64,000 nucleotides of DNA from Otatea glauca (taxonomy: Eukaryota > Streptophyta > Magnoliopsida > Poales > Poaceae): NCBI GenBank assembly GCA_036346275.1, contig CM070715.1:75875667-75939666 (forward strand). Direction: 5' to 3'. A program made the translations under genes and the position numbers. The notes under the pieces were generated by a model. It made no database searches. It saw only the letters and a list, made by a program, of their open reading frames with translations, and had not been told where the DNA came from. Position 1 is the first letter of the stretch. Each line of letters starts with the position of its first letter. This document shows positions 11,740 to 23,648 of the stretch, piece after piece.

Positions 11740-12180
11740 ACTTGGGGCACATCGAAGCTTGCATGGTTCCTTGGTCGAGCGATATTCGCATCCAACCGTC
11801 GTAGGATACACCTTAGGTCTGACTTGGGACATATCAGGATTTGCGTGGCTCTTGGCCGGGTGATACCCATATCCGACTGCTGTAGGATATAGATTAGGCT
11901 CAGCTCAGAGCGTATCAGGATTTTCTTGGCTCGTGGCCGAGTGATACCTATATCCGACTGGTGTAGGATATAGCTTGGGCTCAATTTGGAGCGTACCATA
12001 CATATGTGGCTCTTGGCCGATTGACACCCATATTCGACTGGTGTAGGATATAGCTTAGGCTCAACTTGGAGCGTATCGAGATTTTCTCAGCTCATGGCCG
12101 AGTGATACCTGTATCCAACTGGTGTAGGATACAGCTCTGGTCCCACTTGGGACATATCGAGGTTCATCCGAACGGTATCC
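11740..12180. repeat. Tandem repeat of ~81 bp in the Gypsy element
   Basis: At least five imperfect units begin with G(T/C)GATA(C/T) at 11,779, 11,860, 11,941, 12,021 and 12,102, so the period is 80-81 bp, with a decayed sixth unit near 12,172. Each unit holds TGTAGGATA and GGCTC(A/T)TGGCCGA. The array lies between the antisense reading frame and the 3' LTR, where Tat-lineage elements commonly carry tandem repeats. Confidence 0.85.
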
Positions 12181-12688
12181 GTACTCGTTTATTACGACGC
12201 ACAGCTTTTCGACCCTCATGGGGCATACCATTGGATTCGTGCCCATTTAGGCTCAACTTGTGATATATGATTCCGTCATGCGGTAACCACCTAGCGACCA
12301 GCGTGGGGCATATCACAAGAAGATATATTTTATCCAAATTGGAGGATATCCACGTACCGCTTAGCACGGTAAGTGGTTAAACATCTCATCGTGGGGAGCA
12401 ACGTGTCCCCAGTATGACTTGATCAAACCACGACCGTCCCGATATGTCAGGACGCCCGGCTAGCAAATCATTACGAAGCATGGAGTAGGGCTAGGGGTTC
12501 CGCAATCTTTTTCCCGCCGTTTTGGCAAAAACCTGAATTTTCCCCCTTTAAACCTGAGCCGATGGTTCATTTTTCTCATCGCTTACTCCTGCCTCTTCTG
12601 CTTCCTTTGTCTCTCCGTCTTCTCCACCGCTAGGGTTAACTGCTACTGCGCCTGCATTTTTGCGCCGCCATTGATCACTCTTTCGAAG

Positions 12689-15314
12689 ATGTCTTCTCAT
12701 CCTTCCAAGGTCTCCTCCTCGCAGCCTTTGCCCTAGGACTGGATGACCTCGATCACGACAGAGGAGAAACTGCAGTCCATGGTGAATGACGGGGTTCTCC
12801 CAGACTTGGCTTTGATCTCCGCTCGGCCGGCTGCAGGTGAATCCATCCCCACTCCTCGTCCTAAAGAAGTCGTGGTATTTGAGTCTTTCTTCCAGCGCGG
12901 GCTGAGTCTTCCGGCCTGCGCTTTTCTCCGCGGCCTTCTCTTCTTCTATGGCATCGAGTTGGTGAACCTGAATCCCAACTCTATATTGCTAATATCTATC
13001 TTTATTCACCTTTGCGAAGCTTTCTTGGGCATCCATCCTTATTTTGATCTTTTCCGCCATTTTTACCTTCTGAAGCCCTATCCCTCAAAAAGCGACCCCA
13101 AGGTAATTGGGGCCAGTTCAACCGGGAGGGCTAAAGAAATCGTACTTTGCTATTCCTTTCAAGTCTTGAATAAAGGCGGCACCAGAGTGGTTTTATTGTG
13201 CCAATCCCGATCCGGCTCTCCTTCTTTCATCGGGCCCGGCCGAAGGTGTCCCTCTCTTGGTCTTACAGCCGGTGGCGCTTTGCAACATGGATCAAGTGCA
13301 AGACCTCTTGGTGCTCATCGGCAAATTAAAGGAAGGGGGCCTCACAGGGGTTGGTCTGGCCCTTCACTTTGTTGCTTGCCGGATTCAGCCCCTGAAGGAG
13401 CGCGACCATCTGGGGTATCAGTTTGAGGGAGAGGATGATCAGGCGGAATTGCACGATTTAATAACGAAGAGCAGATTTTTGCTCGAGTAGGCGATTTTTT
13501 TATCCCGAGCGTCGAGATGCCCACCAGATGCCCCAAGGCCTTTACTGCATCGAATCCTCCTCCTGAGGTGAGGAAGTTTTGCCGATAGATTTTCACATCC
13601 GTCTCTTGAATGACTTCTAACTTTTAATCTTCCTTTCTAGGATCGAGTGGCCTTCTTCAGCGACGCGCCTCTTCCGGAAATGCCCACTTGTATAGGCGAT
13701 TCCCCGAAGCAGCCAGCGAGCTCTCCTGCAGGAGATCCCGCCGCCAAGAAGGGGAAGAAGACAGTGGCCAAGGACCCTGCGAAGCTTCGGCGTCCGACTG
13801 GTGGTCCCAAGATCCAGAAAACGTCAGCACGAGCCCCGGTGCCTTCGGCTCCCCTTTCCAGCGAGCCCGCGACCCAGCCGAGTCCAACTCCGAGGGACTC
13901 AGGTGGTCGAGAGGAGCCCACAGTAGCAGTCGGTGGTGCCCCGAGAGGTCCCTCCGGGAGCGGCTCGGCCACTCGAAAGAAGCCCCCAATGAGGATGAAG
14001 AAGTCCGACAGGTTTGTTACTCTATCGACTCTTATTTGACGTGTTTCGCCGGCTTGTTTACTGACAGATCTTCTCGTAGGAATCCTTCGCTCGATGCTCC
14101 CGTCGAGACACCGTCTAAGGCTCCTGAAGAGGCTGGGCCCACGGAGGTTCAAGTCTCGGTTAAGGGGGCCTTGCCCGGGGACACGGGAGCGCCCCCCGAG
14201 CCTCAGCTGCCTTCACCGACGCCTCATGCTTCAATATTAGGCTCTGCTGCTCAGGAGCCCATCCCCCGAGGTTGAAGATATCTCCCAGGTTCCGTCGACT
14301 CCTGCTCGCCCCCAGCTCATAATGCAAGCTGCGTGGGTTGATAAGGAGGACGGCTTGAAACTCCTGGACGACTCGAAGGAGGAGAGGGAGAGGAATGACT
14401 TTTACAGTCATGCCACTGTTTGTGCACGCCTAGCCCGGGTAAAACTTTCTCTACTCTCGCCGTCTTCTTGCTTACGTCAGTCAGCATGTAGTCACCTTTT
14501 CCTGTGATGATTACAGAAATTAGGGGAGCGCTCCAAAAAGAAGTCCGAGTACCTCCAGAAGATGCTTCCGGAGGTCCGGACGTGCCAGGAATATCTGGCC
14601 GAACTGGAGCAGATCAAGGCTGGACATGCAGTCGAGCTGCGAGCTCTTCGGACAGAGGTCCAGGCGCTGCGGGCTGAGAAGGAGACTCTTCGGCAAGAGA
14701 AGATAGATGTCGTCGGCTCCCTTCATAGTAAACATTTCCCGGACCATCTCATGCTTTCATTTAATCGTCTGATTTTTTGATCTTCTTATCTTCGTGTCAG
14801 CTCGGGACTCTGCTAATGTAAAGCTCCAGGGGCAACTTAAAGCTTCGAAGAAGGAGCTGGAAGGTACGGTCGGCAGCTCGGCCCTCCCATGTCTTCATTG
14901 CCTTCTTGGTACTTCTTAATACTCTGTCTTGCAGATTATAAATTCAAAACGCGGGCGCAATACGCCGTCTTTAACGAGAAGGTTGAAACCCTTAAGACAT
15001 CTTGCGCTAAGCTTCGTGAAGCCTCCGAGCCGTTGTTGAGATTGCTTCATCCCGAAGGCGAGAAGCCACTCGGCAGGGTCCAGGTCATCTCTCGACTGGA
15101 GGAAGCCCCCGAGACGCTCAAGAGACTCTTGAAGGAGACGACGACCAATGATGCTAGCCAGGCTTTGGCGATCACCAAGTCGATTTATCCCCGAGTGGAT
15201 CATGAAGCCGTTAAGGAAGGCTACGCCTGTAATGAAGATGAAGATCAGGCCGCCGAGCTTTGGGAGGAAATCAAGGATACCTCTTCGGCTGTTGTAGAAA
15301 CTTTGGAGCTGTAA
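12689..15314 (+). pseudogene. Antisense ORF of a Tat Gypsy element (putative gypsy-type transposon domain)
   Basis: This reading frame runs opposite to gag-pol. It opens at the ATG at 12,689, meets a TAG at 12,734, and continues from 12,743 with a block around F-F-Q-R-G-L-S-L-P and F-L-G-I-H-P-Y-F-D-L-F that I recognise as the 'putative gypsy type transposon' domain (Pfam PF04195 family). A frame change occurs near 13,250, where V-A-L-C-N-M-D-Q-V-Q continues the same domain. Downstream pieces are serine/proline-rich (13,647-14,275), coiled-coil-like (14,562-14,710) and a C-terminal helical segment ending at 15,314; GT...AG-like breaks between them suggest introns. Its biochemical role is not known. 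Stops and frame changes mark it as decayed. Confidence 0.72.
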
Positions 15315-15568
15315 ACAAAATATATGAAGATGTTTCTTTGTCCTTGCATTTTTTCTTAAACATGCTGCTTTGCCCGAGTGGTTTTGACATGTCATGTCCA
15401 ACTAGTCTAGCCCCCAGGCTCTGAGGCATGGTTCATGACTCATGTCTCAGAGTCTTAAATTTTGACAGGAGAAAAGCACTCAGGCGCATAATTTTTCGAT
15501 TACATCATACGAGAACAATTTTAAGAACAAATGTTTTTATTCATAAAGAAACAATTGAATTACAAAGT

Positions 15569-16774
15569 TCAAGCGAAAAAACGACGTAGCTGTTCTATGT
15601 TCCAAGTGTTGCTGACTGTCATGCCGTCTTCGCGCTTGAGCTTATAAGCTCCAGGGCGTATCACCTCATCGATGACGTAAGGGCCTTCCCAGCTTGGAGA
15701 GAGCTTATGCTCGTATTTCTGATTCTTTCTAAGAACCAGATCACCTTTAGAGAATGCGCGGCTCCTTACATTGCGACCATGATAGCGACGTAAGCCCTGA
15801 AGATACTTCGCCGACTGAATTGTTGTGATGTCCCTGGCTTCTTCCAGTCGGTCGAGGTCTTCTAGCCGGCTCTCTTCCGAAGCGGCTTCTTCATAGCTCT
15901 GAATCCGCAGGGATCCGAATTCTAACTCGGTGGGGAGGACCGCCTTTGAGCCATACACCAGGAAGAAAGGTGACTACCCGGTTGCTCTGCTGAGGGTAGT
16001 TCGTAGTCCCCAGAGTACCGAAGGCAATTCTTTGACCCACCGAGTGGCGTATGATTTGAGACGATCGAAAATCCTTGCCTTTAGGCCTTGTAAAACTATG
16101 CCGTTGGCTCGCTCAACCTGCCCATTACTTCGGGGGTGCGCTACTGATGCGAAGCATATTTTTATGCCGAGTTCGCCGCACCAGTCTTGAAATATGCCGC
16201 CTCTGAATTGGGTGCCATTATCCGTAATGATCCGATTTGGTACGCCGAATCTAACCACGATTTCATGGAAGAATTCTTTGACCTTTGCAGCCGTGATTGT
16301 GGCGACTTGTTTGGCCTCAATCCATTTGGTAAATTTATCGACGGCCACGAAGAGATGAGTATAGCCGCCTTGTGCATTCTTCAAAGGTCCCACCATATCG
16401 AGCCCCCAGACCGCAAATGGCCAGGTGATTGGGATGGTTTGTAGTTCCTGTGCCGGTTTATTCATCTGTCGCACGAAGAACTGACATCCTTCGTATGTCT
16501 GGACGATGTCCTCCGCATTAGTGACGGCAGTCGGTCAGAAAAATCCCTAACGATAAGCTTTACCAACTAGGGTTGATGACGCCGAGTGATTCCCGCAGAT
16601 TCCCGAGTGGATCTCCCTGAGGAGATCTCTTCCTTCTTGTTCTGATATGCACCGTCGTAGTACACCAGAGGAGCTGGTGTGATAGTGTTCTTCCCTGATC
16701 ACCACATAGCTCTTGCTTCGGCGTATTATTAGTTCGGCTTGCACGCGGTCTTCGGGTAGTTCTTCCTTTGTCAA
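15569..16774 (-). pseudogene. Gypsy integrase with C-terminal domain
   Basis: Read on the - strand from 16,774. An HHCC-type zinc-binding region (16,547-16,774, G-I-C-G-N-H) is followed after two stops by the catalytic core (15,974-16,474), which retains all three acidic residues: D in G-L-D-M-V-G-P, D in I-I-T-D-N-G-T-Q-F and E in N-G-Q-V-E-R-A-N. One in-frame stop then separates the C-terminal domain (15,569-15,958) with G-D-L-V-L-R and W-E-G-P-Y-V-I motifs. It lacks a recognisable chromodomain, as expected for Tat elements. The enzyme would join retroelement DNA to the genome; the stops make it inactive. Confidence 0.85.
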
Positions 16775-16795
16775 ATAGTCCAGATATGGAGCTGT

Positions 16796-17302
16796 TCAAT
16801 CGGAAGTAATGACTAGGACTTCAGCTTCAACGTTCTTCTCCGCCGGGGCGTCCGGCTTTGACCGAGTGCTAATCGTGGGCTTATGAATTTTTTCGACGAA
16901 TACTCCCATGGGCACCGTAGACCGGCAGGATCCCATTTTTGCTAGCTCGTCGGTCGCTTGATTGTCCCGGCGTAGCACATGAACGAGTTCTAGGCCGTCA
17001 AAGTTGCCTTCCGCTTGCGTACCTCCTGGCAGTAGGCAGCCATGTTGTCTTCGATGCAGGACCATTCTTTTTGCACTTGATTGACCACGAGCATTGAATC
17101 TTTGCGGACCGTCAAATGTCGGATACCGAGCAATATGGCGATAAGGAGCCCATGGATGAGTGCCTCGTACTCGGCGGCGTTGTTTGATGTGGGAAAAAGT
17201 ATTTGCAGGACGTACCTCAGCCGTTCTCCACTTGGCGATATGAGCACTATACCAGCCCTCACGCCGCTGAGCATGAGGGAACCATCGAAATACATCGTCC
17301 AA
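16796..17302 (-). pseudogene. Second (archaeal-like) RNase H domain of the Gypsy element
   Basis: On the - strand, 17,295-16,990 encodes M-Y-F-D-G-S-L-M-L with a following N-N-A-A-E-Y-E-A and V-R-K-D-S-M-L-V-V-N-Q-V, the spaced acidic residues of a ribonuclease H fold. A second frame (16,796-17,302) continues with R-R-D-N-Q-A-T-D-E-L-A-K. This extra RNase H between pol and integrase is characteristic of Tat-lineage Gypsy elements. A frame change splits the domain. Confidence 0.75.
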
Positions 17303-17378
17303 TACTCAAGTTCCTTAACGACCGCCGGGTTTTGAAGTTCCGTCCATTCGGTCGTGAAGTCGTCGAGCGCTTGAGACT

Positions 17379-18559
17379 TTATGGCGATGCGAGGCTTGAA
17401 TAGGATATCAAAAGCTCCAAACTCGACTGCCCATTTCGCAATTCTCCTAGTGGCCTCCTGGTTGTGAAGAATATCTCCTTAGATTCACTCAGGACCTCGC
17501 TGACAAAGTAGACCGGGTGTTGGATCTTCTGCACGTGGCCCGGCTCCTCCCTTTCTACGATGACCACAGCGCTGACTACATGAGTCATTGCCGCGATGTA
17601 GAGTAGCAGAGGTTCCTCTGGCATCGGTGACACCAAGACCGAGGGCGTCGTTAAGAAGGTCTTCAAATCTTCAAACGCTTGTTGTGCCTCTGGCGTCCAC
17701 TGGAACTTGTCCTGCTTCTTGAGGAGTTTAAAGAATGGCATACCTCGCATACCCAGTCGGGAAATAAACCTGCTGAGTGCGGCCATGTATCCTGTAAGCT
17801 TCTGGACGTCCTTCTGGCAAGTCGGCGGTTCCATAATTGATATGGCCCTGATCTTCTTTGGGTTGGCCTCAATGCCTCGTTGGGATACGATAAACCCGAG
17901 TAGTTTCCCCGAAGATACTCCAAAAACACACTTCTCGGGATTAAGCTTCGTGCTGAAAGCCCTTAGACTCTCGAACGTCTCGGTCAGGTCAGTGATAAGG
18001 TCCTTCCTCTCCTAAGTCTTTACCACGACATCGTCCACGTATGCCTCCACATTGCGTCCGAGCTGGGCGTGAAAACATCGCTATATCGCGCGTTGATACG
18101 TCGCACCAGCATTTTTTAATCCGAATGCCATCGTGGTATAGCAAAATGCCCCAAAGGGCGTGATGAACGAAGTCTTGATATGATCTTCTGCCTTTAGGCA
18201 AATCTGGTGGTACCCTGAGTAGGCATCAAGGAAACTCAGGATCTCGCACCCGGCAGTGAATCAACCACTTGATCAATCCGAGGTAACCCGAAAGGATCCT
18301 TCGGACATGCCTTGTTGAGATCAGTATAGTCAACGCAAATGCGCCAAGTCTTATTCTTCTTTTGAACTAGTACAGGGTTTTCCAACCAATCGGGATGATA
18401 CACTTCTTTGATAAAACCTACAGCTAAAAGCTTGGTGATCTCTTGCTTGATGGCATTTCGGCGATCTGGAGTGAACCGCCGAAGCCTTTGCTTGATTGGC
18501 TTTGCCTTTTCGTCGACGTGCAGAGAATGCTCGATCACCTCCCTAGGAACACCCGGCAT
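17379..18559 (-). pseudogene. Gypsy reverse transcriptase and RNase H
   Basis: The N-terminal part (18,236-18,559) includes W-R-I-C-V-D-Y-T-D-L-N-K-A-C-P-K-D. The palm continues to 17,989 with the catalytic Y-V-D-D intact (18,030-18,041), although TAG codons stand on both sides of it. The thumb and Ty3-type RNase H (17,379-17,834) follow with F-Q-W-T-P-E-A-Q-Q-A-F and P-L-L-L-Y-I-A-A. At least three frame changes occur. It would copy element RNA into DNA in virus-like particles; this copy cannot. Confidence 0.85.
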
Positions 18560-18727
18560 GTCGGATGGTTTCCAGGCAAAGATGTCCCTGTTAGCCTGGA
18601 GGAAGGTGACGAGCGCGCCTTCCTATTTATCCTCGAGCCCTAACCCGATCAGGGTCATTTTGGACGAGTCGAATGGGTCGAGGATGATTCTCTTGGTTCC
18701 TTCGCCAGGCTTTATTCCTGACGTGGC

Positions 18728-19348
18728 CTACTTCTTGGACGGGACGTCACCTTCTTCCTGCAACGTGGCAGCCTCTTCCTGGACGCTCTTAAGCTCGGTG
18801 GCTGCCTCCTGCAGCTCGGCAAGCTCACAATTCTCTCGGTCGCATTCCAGAGATCGCTTGATGTCGCTGCGAACCGTGATGACGCTTCTGGGTCCCGGCA
18901 TCTTCATCATCAAGTAGGTGTAGTGCGGGACGGCCATGAATCTAGCCAGACCGGGCCTTCCCAAGATAGCGTGGTACACTGTCTCGAAATCGGCCACTTC
19001 GAAACTTACATACTCGGTCTGGTAGTTGTCTTTGGTATCGAAAGTGACGGGCAAAGAAATCTGCCCGAGTGGAAACGAAGAAGCCCCAGGGATCACCCCA
19101 TGGAACGGCTGAGTGCTTGGCCTTAGCTCGGAGCGGGGGATGTTCATATCGTTGAAGGTCTTAGCGAATAAGACGTTGAGTCCGCTCCCACCATCGATCA
19201 ACACCTTCTTGAGCTTTATACCGCGAACGACAGGGTTGAGCACTAGAGGGTACTTACCCGGATGTAGAACCCGGTTGGGGTGATCTGAGTGATCGAAGGT
19301 GATCGGGACCTCAGACCACTTAAGATACTGGGGGGTCGCCGGTTCCAC
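18728..19348 (-). pseudogene. Gypsy aspartic protease region
   Basis: A 206-codon open frame on the - strand contains K-V-L-I-D-G-G-S-G-L-N-V-L-F, the aspartic protease active site in the D-G-G-S form usual in Tat elements, and the later Y-H-A-I-L-G-R-P flap/strand motif. It would process the gag-pol polyprotein. This frame is the longest intact pol piece, but it is cut off from both gag and reverse transcriptase by stops. Confidence 0.82.
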
Positions 19349-19632
19349 CTCATTGATCTCCCGAGCAGTGAGTTTTTGCTTCCGCTTGGACTCGTATCCG
19401 GTGGACCTCCGTAGATGTAGTTCAGCTCTTACTCGGGCTCTTGGTAGTCGTCCTCGTCTGGAAGGTCTTTTTTCTTGGCCGCCTCATCCTTCGCTGGGGC
19501 CGGCTGCTTGTTGCTTTCCCACGCAAAACGTTTCAGGGTGAAGCGGTCCTTGACGGCGTGCTTTCCCTTGGGGTGGAAAGGAAAGATCGCATCCATAACA
19601 GAATTATAATCGGGCGCCTCCCTCTAGATGGC

Positions 19633-20354
19633 TCAGGGCCGGTTGCGTTCTGTTACCGCAATTAGTTCCTCGCCTTTCCGCTTCTTGTCTTTGTGCTTGG
19701 TGGACTCGGCCTTGTCGCCTTTACTCTTCTGTTGTGGACGATCTTCTTGGCGCTCGGCCAGGGCGTCTAAGGCCATGGCGTAGCGGTCGGCCAATGCAAA
19801 CATCTCCTTCACGGAGGCCGGTGGTTTCTTGGACATTTTTTTAATTAAGTCAGGATCACTTACCCCTTTCTGAAAGGCCGCCACCACCACTGCATCAGAT
19901 ACATCCCTGATGGTGTTCTTCTTCTGCATGAAACGCCGGATGAAATCTCTCAGCGTCTCGTCCTTCTTCTGGTGAAGCTGGTACAGATCCCACGGGTGCC
20001 AGGTCTTTCATAGGTTCCCTAGAAGTTCGCGATAAATTGATCGCAAAGATCGCTCCAGGAGTCCACTGAGTTCGCAGGAAGTCCCGTGAGCCATGCTTGA
20101 GTCGAGGGGGTGAGATTAACTGGCAGGTAATTCACCATGACGTTCTGATTGCCCCCAGCCGCTTTGACCACCAGGGCATAGACCTGCAGCGAAGCTTCCG
20201 GATCTCGCTCCCCATCAAACTTGACGATGCCCTTTGGGTTGAAACCTTCGGGCCATACCACTCGGCGTAGCCGAGGAGTGAATGCTCGGATCCCATCAAT
20301 GGATCTCTTGTCATGAGGAGGGGGGAACGACGTGGCGAGCCTCTGGCTCAGCAA
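19633..20354 (-). pseudogene. Gypsy gag
   Basis: Two - strand frames (20,019-20,354 and 19,633-19,929) together encode a retrotransposon gag capsid: F-D-G-E-R-D-P and A-W-L-T-G-L-P-A-N in the first, then D-A-V-V-V-A-A-F-Q-K-G-V and a lysine-rich tail in the second. A frame change separates them near 19,990. A further decayed segment runs to about 19,400. Structural protein of virus-like particles; non-functional here. Confidence 0.82.
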
Positions 20355-21286
20355 TCGTCTTCAACGCGTCAGGGTGGAGTTCGGCGCGGCGAGTTCATGA
20401 CTCGCCGATCGTCGTCGTTCCGCCCCCGACAATGATGATCTCTATGGTCATCGTAGTCGTCGTACCCTCGATCACTTCGTCGATTGTGGCCGGTGCCGAA
20501 GCGCTCGTAGTCGTCGTGGCGCCCACGTCGTTCTTCCTCTTCCCGCTCTTGCCGTCTGGCGATGATGTCTTGGCGGAGGCCGTGGTTGAGAATTTGGCGA
20601 GCGTCTCCGACTGGTGGTGTGGCGCCGGCGCTTAAATTCCGATCGTTGCGGTCCGATCGCTAGCGACACGAGTGGCCGCGTGGGAGCGTGAGTGTGCTTC
20701 CCCTACCGGCTTCTCCTGATTCTGCTGAATTGCTGCCATCGTCACCATGGCCATGATCTGGGCCACGATCGGGGCTGCCGGGCTGTCAGACGCAATCATT
20801 GGATCCAGTGTATCAAGAAGCGTCTTGGAGGCGACGACGTTCTGCAGCGGTGTATGGAAGACAGCCTGGTCTCCCAACCTGGACTACAGGATGTCCTCGC
20901 GGACATGGCGGCCACGCGATCGAAGCGATCGCGTCTGTACCTCCTTTCCCTTACGAAGTAGACGATCTTCCTCCGTAGCCTCTTGAACCTCTTGCTAGCG
21001 TTGGAGATCGGTCTTCTGTTCTTCTATCGTGAAGATGCCACGTAGATCGCTGTAAATTCCTGTGACGCCGACTGGTTTACTAGCCGAGTCAGAGCGACAT
21101 ACCTGAGACAGATTAGCCTGACCACTACCAGATTGGATCTGGCTTAGGTCTAGGCGAACGAGTTCTCCGTGTGCATCTGCGACGAAGTCCAGGCTTTCGA
21201 AGCGAAAAGCCTGGACGGAGATGAAGGTGGCGGTGATTCCGCCGATCGCTGCCATTGAGTCTGTAGAAAAAGATTATAGCGCTTCC
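20355..21286 (-). other. Gypsy untranslated leader and upstream region
   Basis: Between the primer-binding site and the recognised start of gag. Short frames on both strands (for example 20,632-20,877 and 20,995-21,255 on the -) could be the N-terminal extension of gag, but I see no domain. Confidence 0.4.
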
Positions 21287-21304
21287 CCTACCTGGTGCGT
21301 CAAC
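21287..21304 (-). promoter_or_regulatory. Gypsy primer-binding site
   Basis: On the - strand the bases just inside the 5' LTR read TTGACGCACCAGGTAGG, the form of site (TGRCGCACCAGGTAGG) seen next to LTRs of Tat/RIRE2-like elements. It confirms that the right-hand LTR is the 5' one. Confidence 0.7.
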
Positions 21305-21841
21305 TGTCGACTTTTGTAGTCGGCAATAAATTTATGGGGCAGGCGCTAGATCTCAAACTCGAAGGTCACACAAGACAAGGGTTTAGACAGGTTCAGGCTC
21401 TCACGGAGGAGATAATATCCTAATCATGTGTGCTGGGATTATATCTAAGATCGCTCAAAGCGCAATGTGCTCTGGGCTAAACGCAATGTGTGTGTGTTGA
21501 GGCGATTGCTAGATGCCTATGTTGTTGCCCACCCTCTCCCTTATATAGCGGGGGTGGGGCGGCTTACAGAGTCCCAATCGGTTAGGAGATTCCGATCGGT
21601 TACTAGATTCTAGTCGTTTACAGGATAGAGTTTACATCTTTATCTACCCTATTAACGACTCGGATTACAACCGTATCTTTTATATCTAAATACGTATTAA
21701 TCTGTCTATAGGATGTGCCCCCTTCCATACGGCAGCAAGGCTTGGTGTAGGGTTCATTCTTTGGGCCTTCTATTTGGGCCTATCGTCTCCTTAAGTGACG
21801 CTAAGCCTGTCATGAGGGTACCTGGTTCCATATATTCCACA
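21305..21841 (-). repeat. 5' LTR of the Gypsy element
   Basis: 537 bp; same ends as 10,357-10,888. It lacks a 14-bp segment and has an insertion of about 19 bp relative to the 3' copy. TATA box (- strand) near 21,545. Followed by the TCATG duplication. Confidence 0.88.
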
Positions 21842-23590
21842 TCATGCATTGGAGTTTTAGCTTGTGACTTGATCGGGTGTTGATCATCACAAGGCTAAGT
21901 GTGTTTTGTGCTTTGAGTTTGCGAAATGTGTTTTTGCAAAATATTGAATGGATTCGTTATTTGCAAATGTGTTTTGCAAATAAGCTCGAGGTTTTGGGTT
22001 TCAATCCTAGAGCATGTGTTGGCATTTGCAAATGTGTTTTGCAAAGTGTTGGGATCATGTGTTGATCCTTACATAGCTAGAGGATTGATCTCATATGTTC
22101 ATGGTTTATTTGCGAATATGTTTTGCAAATAAGTTGGAGTTGTTATTTGTAAATATGTTTTGCGAATGAACTGGAGTTATGGGTTTCGATTCTAAAGCAT
22201 GTGAATAGGGGTTGCAAATATGTTTTGCATATTGACTTGATCAAGTGTTGATCATCACATGGCTAAGAGAATTGATCTCATAGGTTCTCGGTTTATTTGC
22301 GAATGTGTTTTGCAAATAAGTTTGAAGTTTTAATGCTATTCGATGGAGCATGTGAATAGGGTTTGCAAATGTGTTTTGAAAATTGACTTGATCATGTGTT
22401 GATCATCACATGGCTCAAAGAACTAACCTTCGAAAGTTTGGAGAAAAGATTTTTCGAAAAACTTTTTTTTCTCCTCTGGCCGGCAATACCGATCTCTAGG
22501 TGCGGTACTGCCGTATGGGCTGTAGTACCGCCCATATAGCCGGTAGCTTTATTACAGAAGGGGCTGTTTCTGGGATTTTGCCTTATCGGCGCTACCGCCC
22601 CCAAGAGGCGGTACTGCTGCTTTGGTCGGCACTACCGGTCCTTAGAGGGCGATAGTGCCGATTTTGTAGCCGTTGCCGACCGTTGGAGGTCGAGGCCGGC
22701 ACTACCGGCCCTCATGGGCGGTAGTGCTAGTTTTGCTGAAAAATGCCCGATTTGCCCCCCAACGGCTAGATTTCGTGTGGGGGGCTATAAAAGGATGCCA
22801 AGGGCTGGCATTAAGGGTTGTTGTTGTTGGGAGACATTTTGGAGGGCCTGTGCATGTGTTGCACTCTTCAATTTGGGTTTTAAGCTAAGAGTGAGCCATA
22901 ATTGCATTTGTTGCAATTTGGAAGTGGATTGAGGACCTCTTGTGTATGTGTTACTCTTGAGGAGGATCCTAGTGCATGTGTTGCGCTTGAGAGGTCACCG
23001 GAGTACATGTGTTGCACCAAGTGAAGTTCAAGCGGAAGGTTTGACTTATTACTCTTGGTGCTTGCCGACACCTAGACGGCGTAGCGGCGTCGTGCTCGGT
23101 GACCTTCTTAAGAAGATTGTGAGAAGGCCCAGCAAGTTGTGAATGTCGGTGCTCGCCTACCCGGAGGGGGAAAGATCAACCACTAGTGGATTTGAGGTGG
23201 GTGCTCAATTCGTGGAGTCGGTCCAATTCGTTTGGGCTAACCTCAACGTGGACTAGGGGAGACCGGCAAGTCTCCGAACACCACGGTAAAAAGTATCATG
23301 TCTCTTGTGTTTGCATTCTATTCCTTATTTATATTCATAGAATTAAATTGATTGATTGCTTGTATTTAGGATTGCATTTTATTGTTAGAGACATAATTAG
23401 TTAGTGCACATAGTGAACCTAGTTGATTTAGGTTTTAATTGTCAAAACCTTAGTTTATCGCTTCCGCATTAATTATTGTTAAGGTTTTGGCATAAAGGTA
23501 ATTAGAGGTGAATTGATTTGTAGAAAATCGTAGAATAAATTTTTAAAAGCCGCCTATTCACCCCCTCTTGTCAGCATCCTCGATCTTACA

Positions 23591-23608
23591 AGTGGTATTA
23601 GAGCTTGG
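23591..23608 (+). promoter_or_regulatory. Primer-binding site of the large Copia element
   Basis: AGTGGTATTAGAGCTTGG directly follows the 5' LTR end CTTACA. It is a methionine-tRNA complement of Copia type with C to T at one base. Confidence 0.82.
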
Positions 23609-23648
23609 TCTCTCATTTTATTAGACTTAACCATCTAGAGAGTAAAGG

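Larger units (their letters stand above)
10357..21841 (-). mobile_element. Tat/RIRE2-type Gypsy retrotransposon nested in a Copia LTR
   Basis: An 11.5-kb element flanked by perfect TCATG duplications (10,352-10,356 and 21,842-21,846). LTRs of 532 and 537 bp run TG...CA. On the - strand the order is gag, protease, reverse transcriptase, RNase H, a second RNase H, integrase, then a divergent open reading frame on the opposite strand and a tandem-repeat block before the 3' LTR. This layout, the D-G-G-S protease and the extra RNase H are known features of the Tat lineage. Stops and frameshifts in every domain show it is inactive. LTR divergence by eye is about 25 substitutions in roughly 510 aligned bases plus two indels. 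Confidence 0.9.
8676..23590 (+). repeat. 5' LTR of the large Copia element, split by a Gypsy insertion
   Basis: LTR parts 8,676-10,356 and 21,847-23,590 flank the Gypsy element and its second TCATG. The junction is unbroken in the 3' LTR around 30,298-30,302, which preserves the empty target site. By eye the first ~1.3 kb differs from the 3' LTR at about 40 positions (about 3%). Confidence 0.88.

Noticed and set aside
13342..14152. Long - strand frames within the antisense ORF region of the Gypsy element
   Set aside because: These are shadows of the GC-rich + strand antisense gene; the + strand frames carry the recognisable domain.
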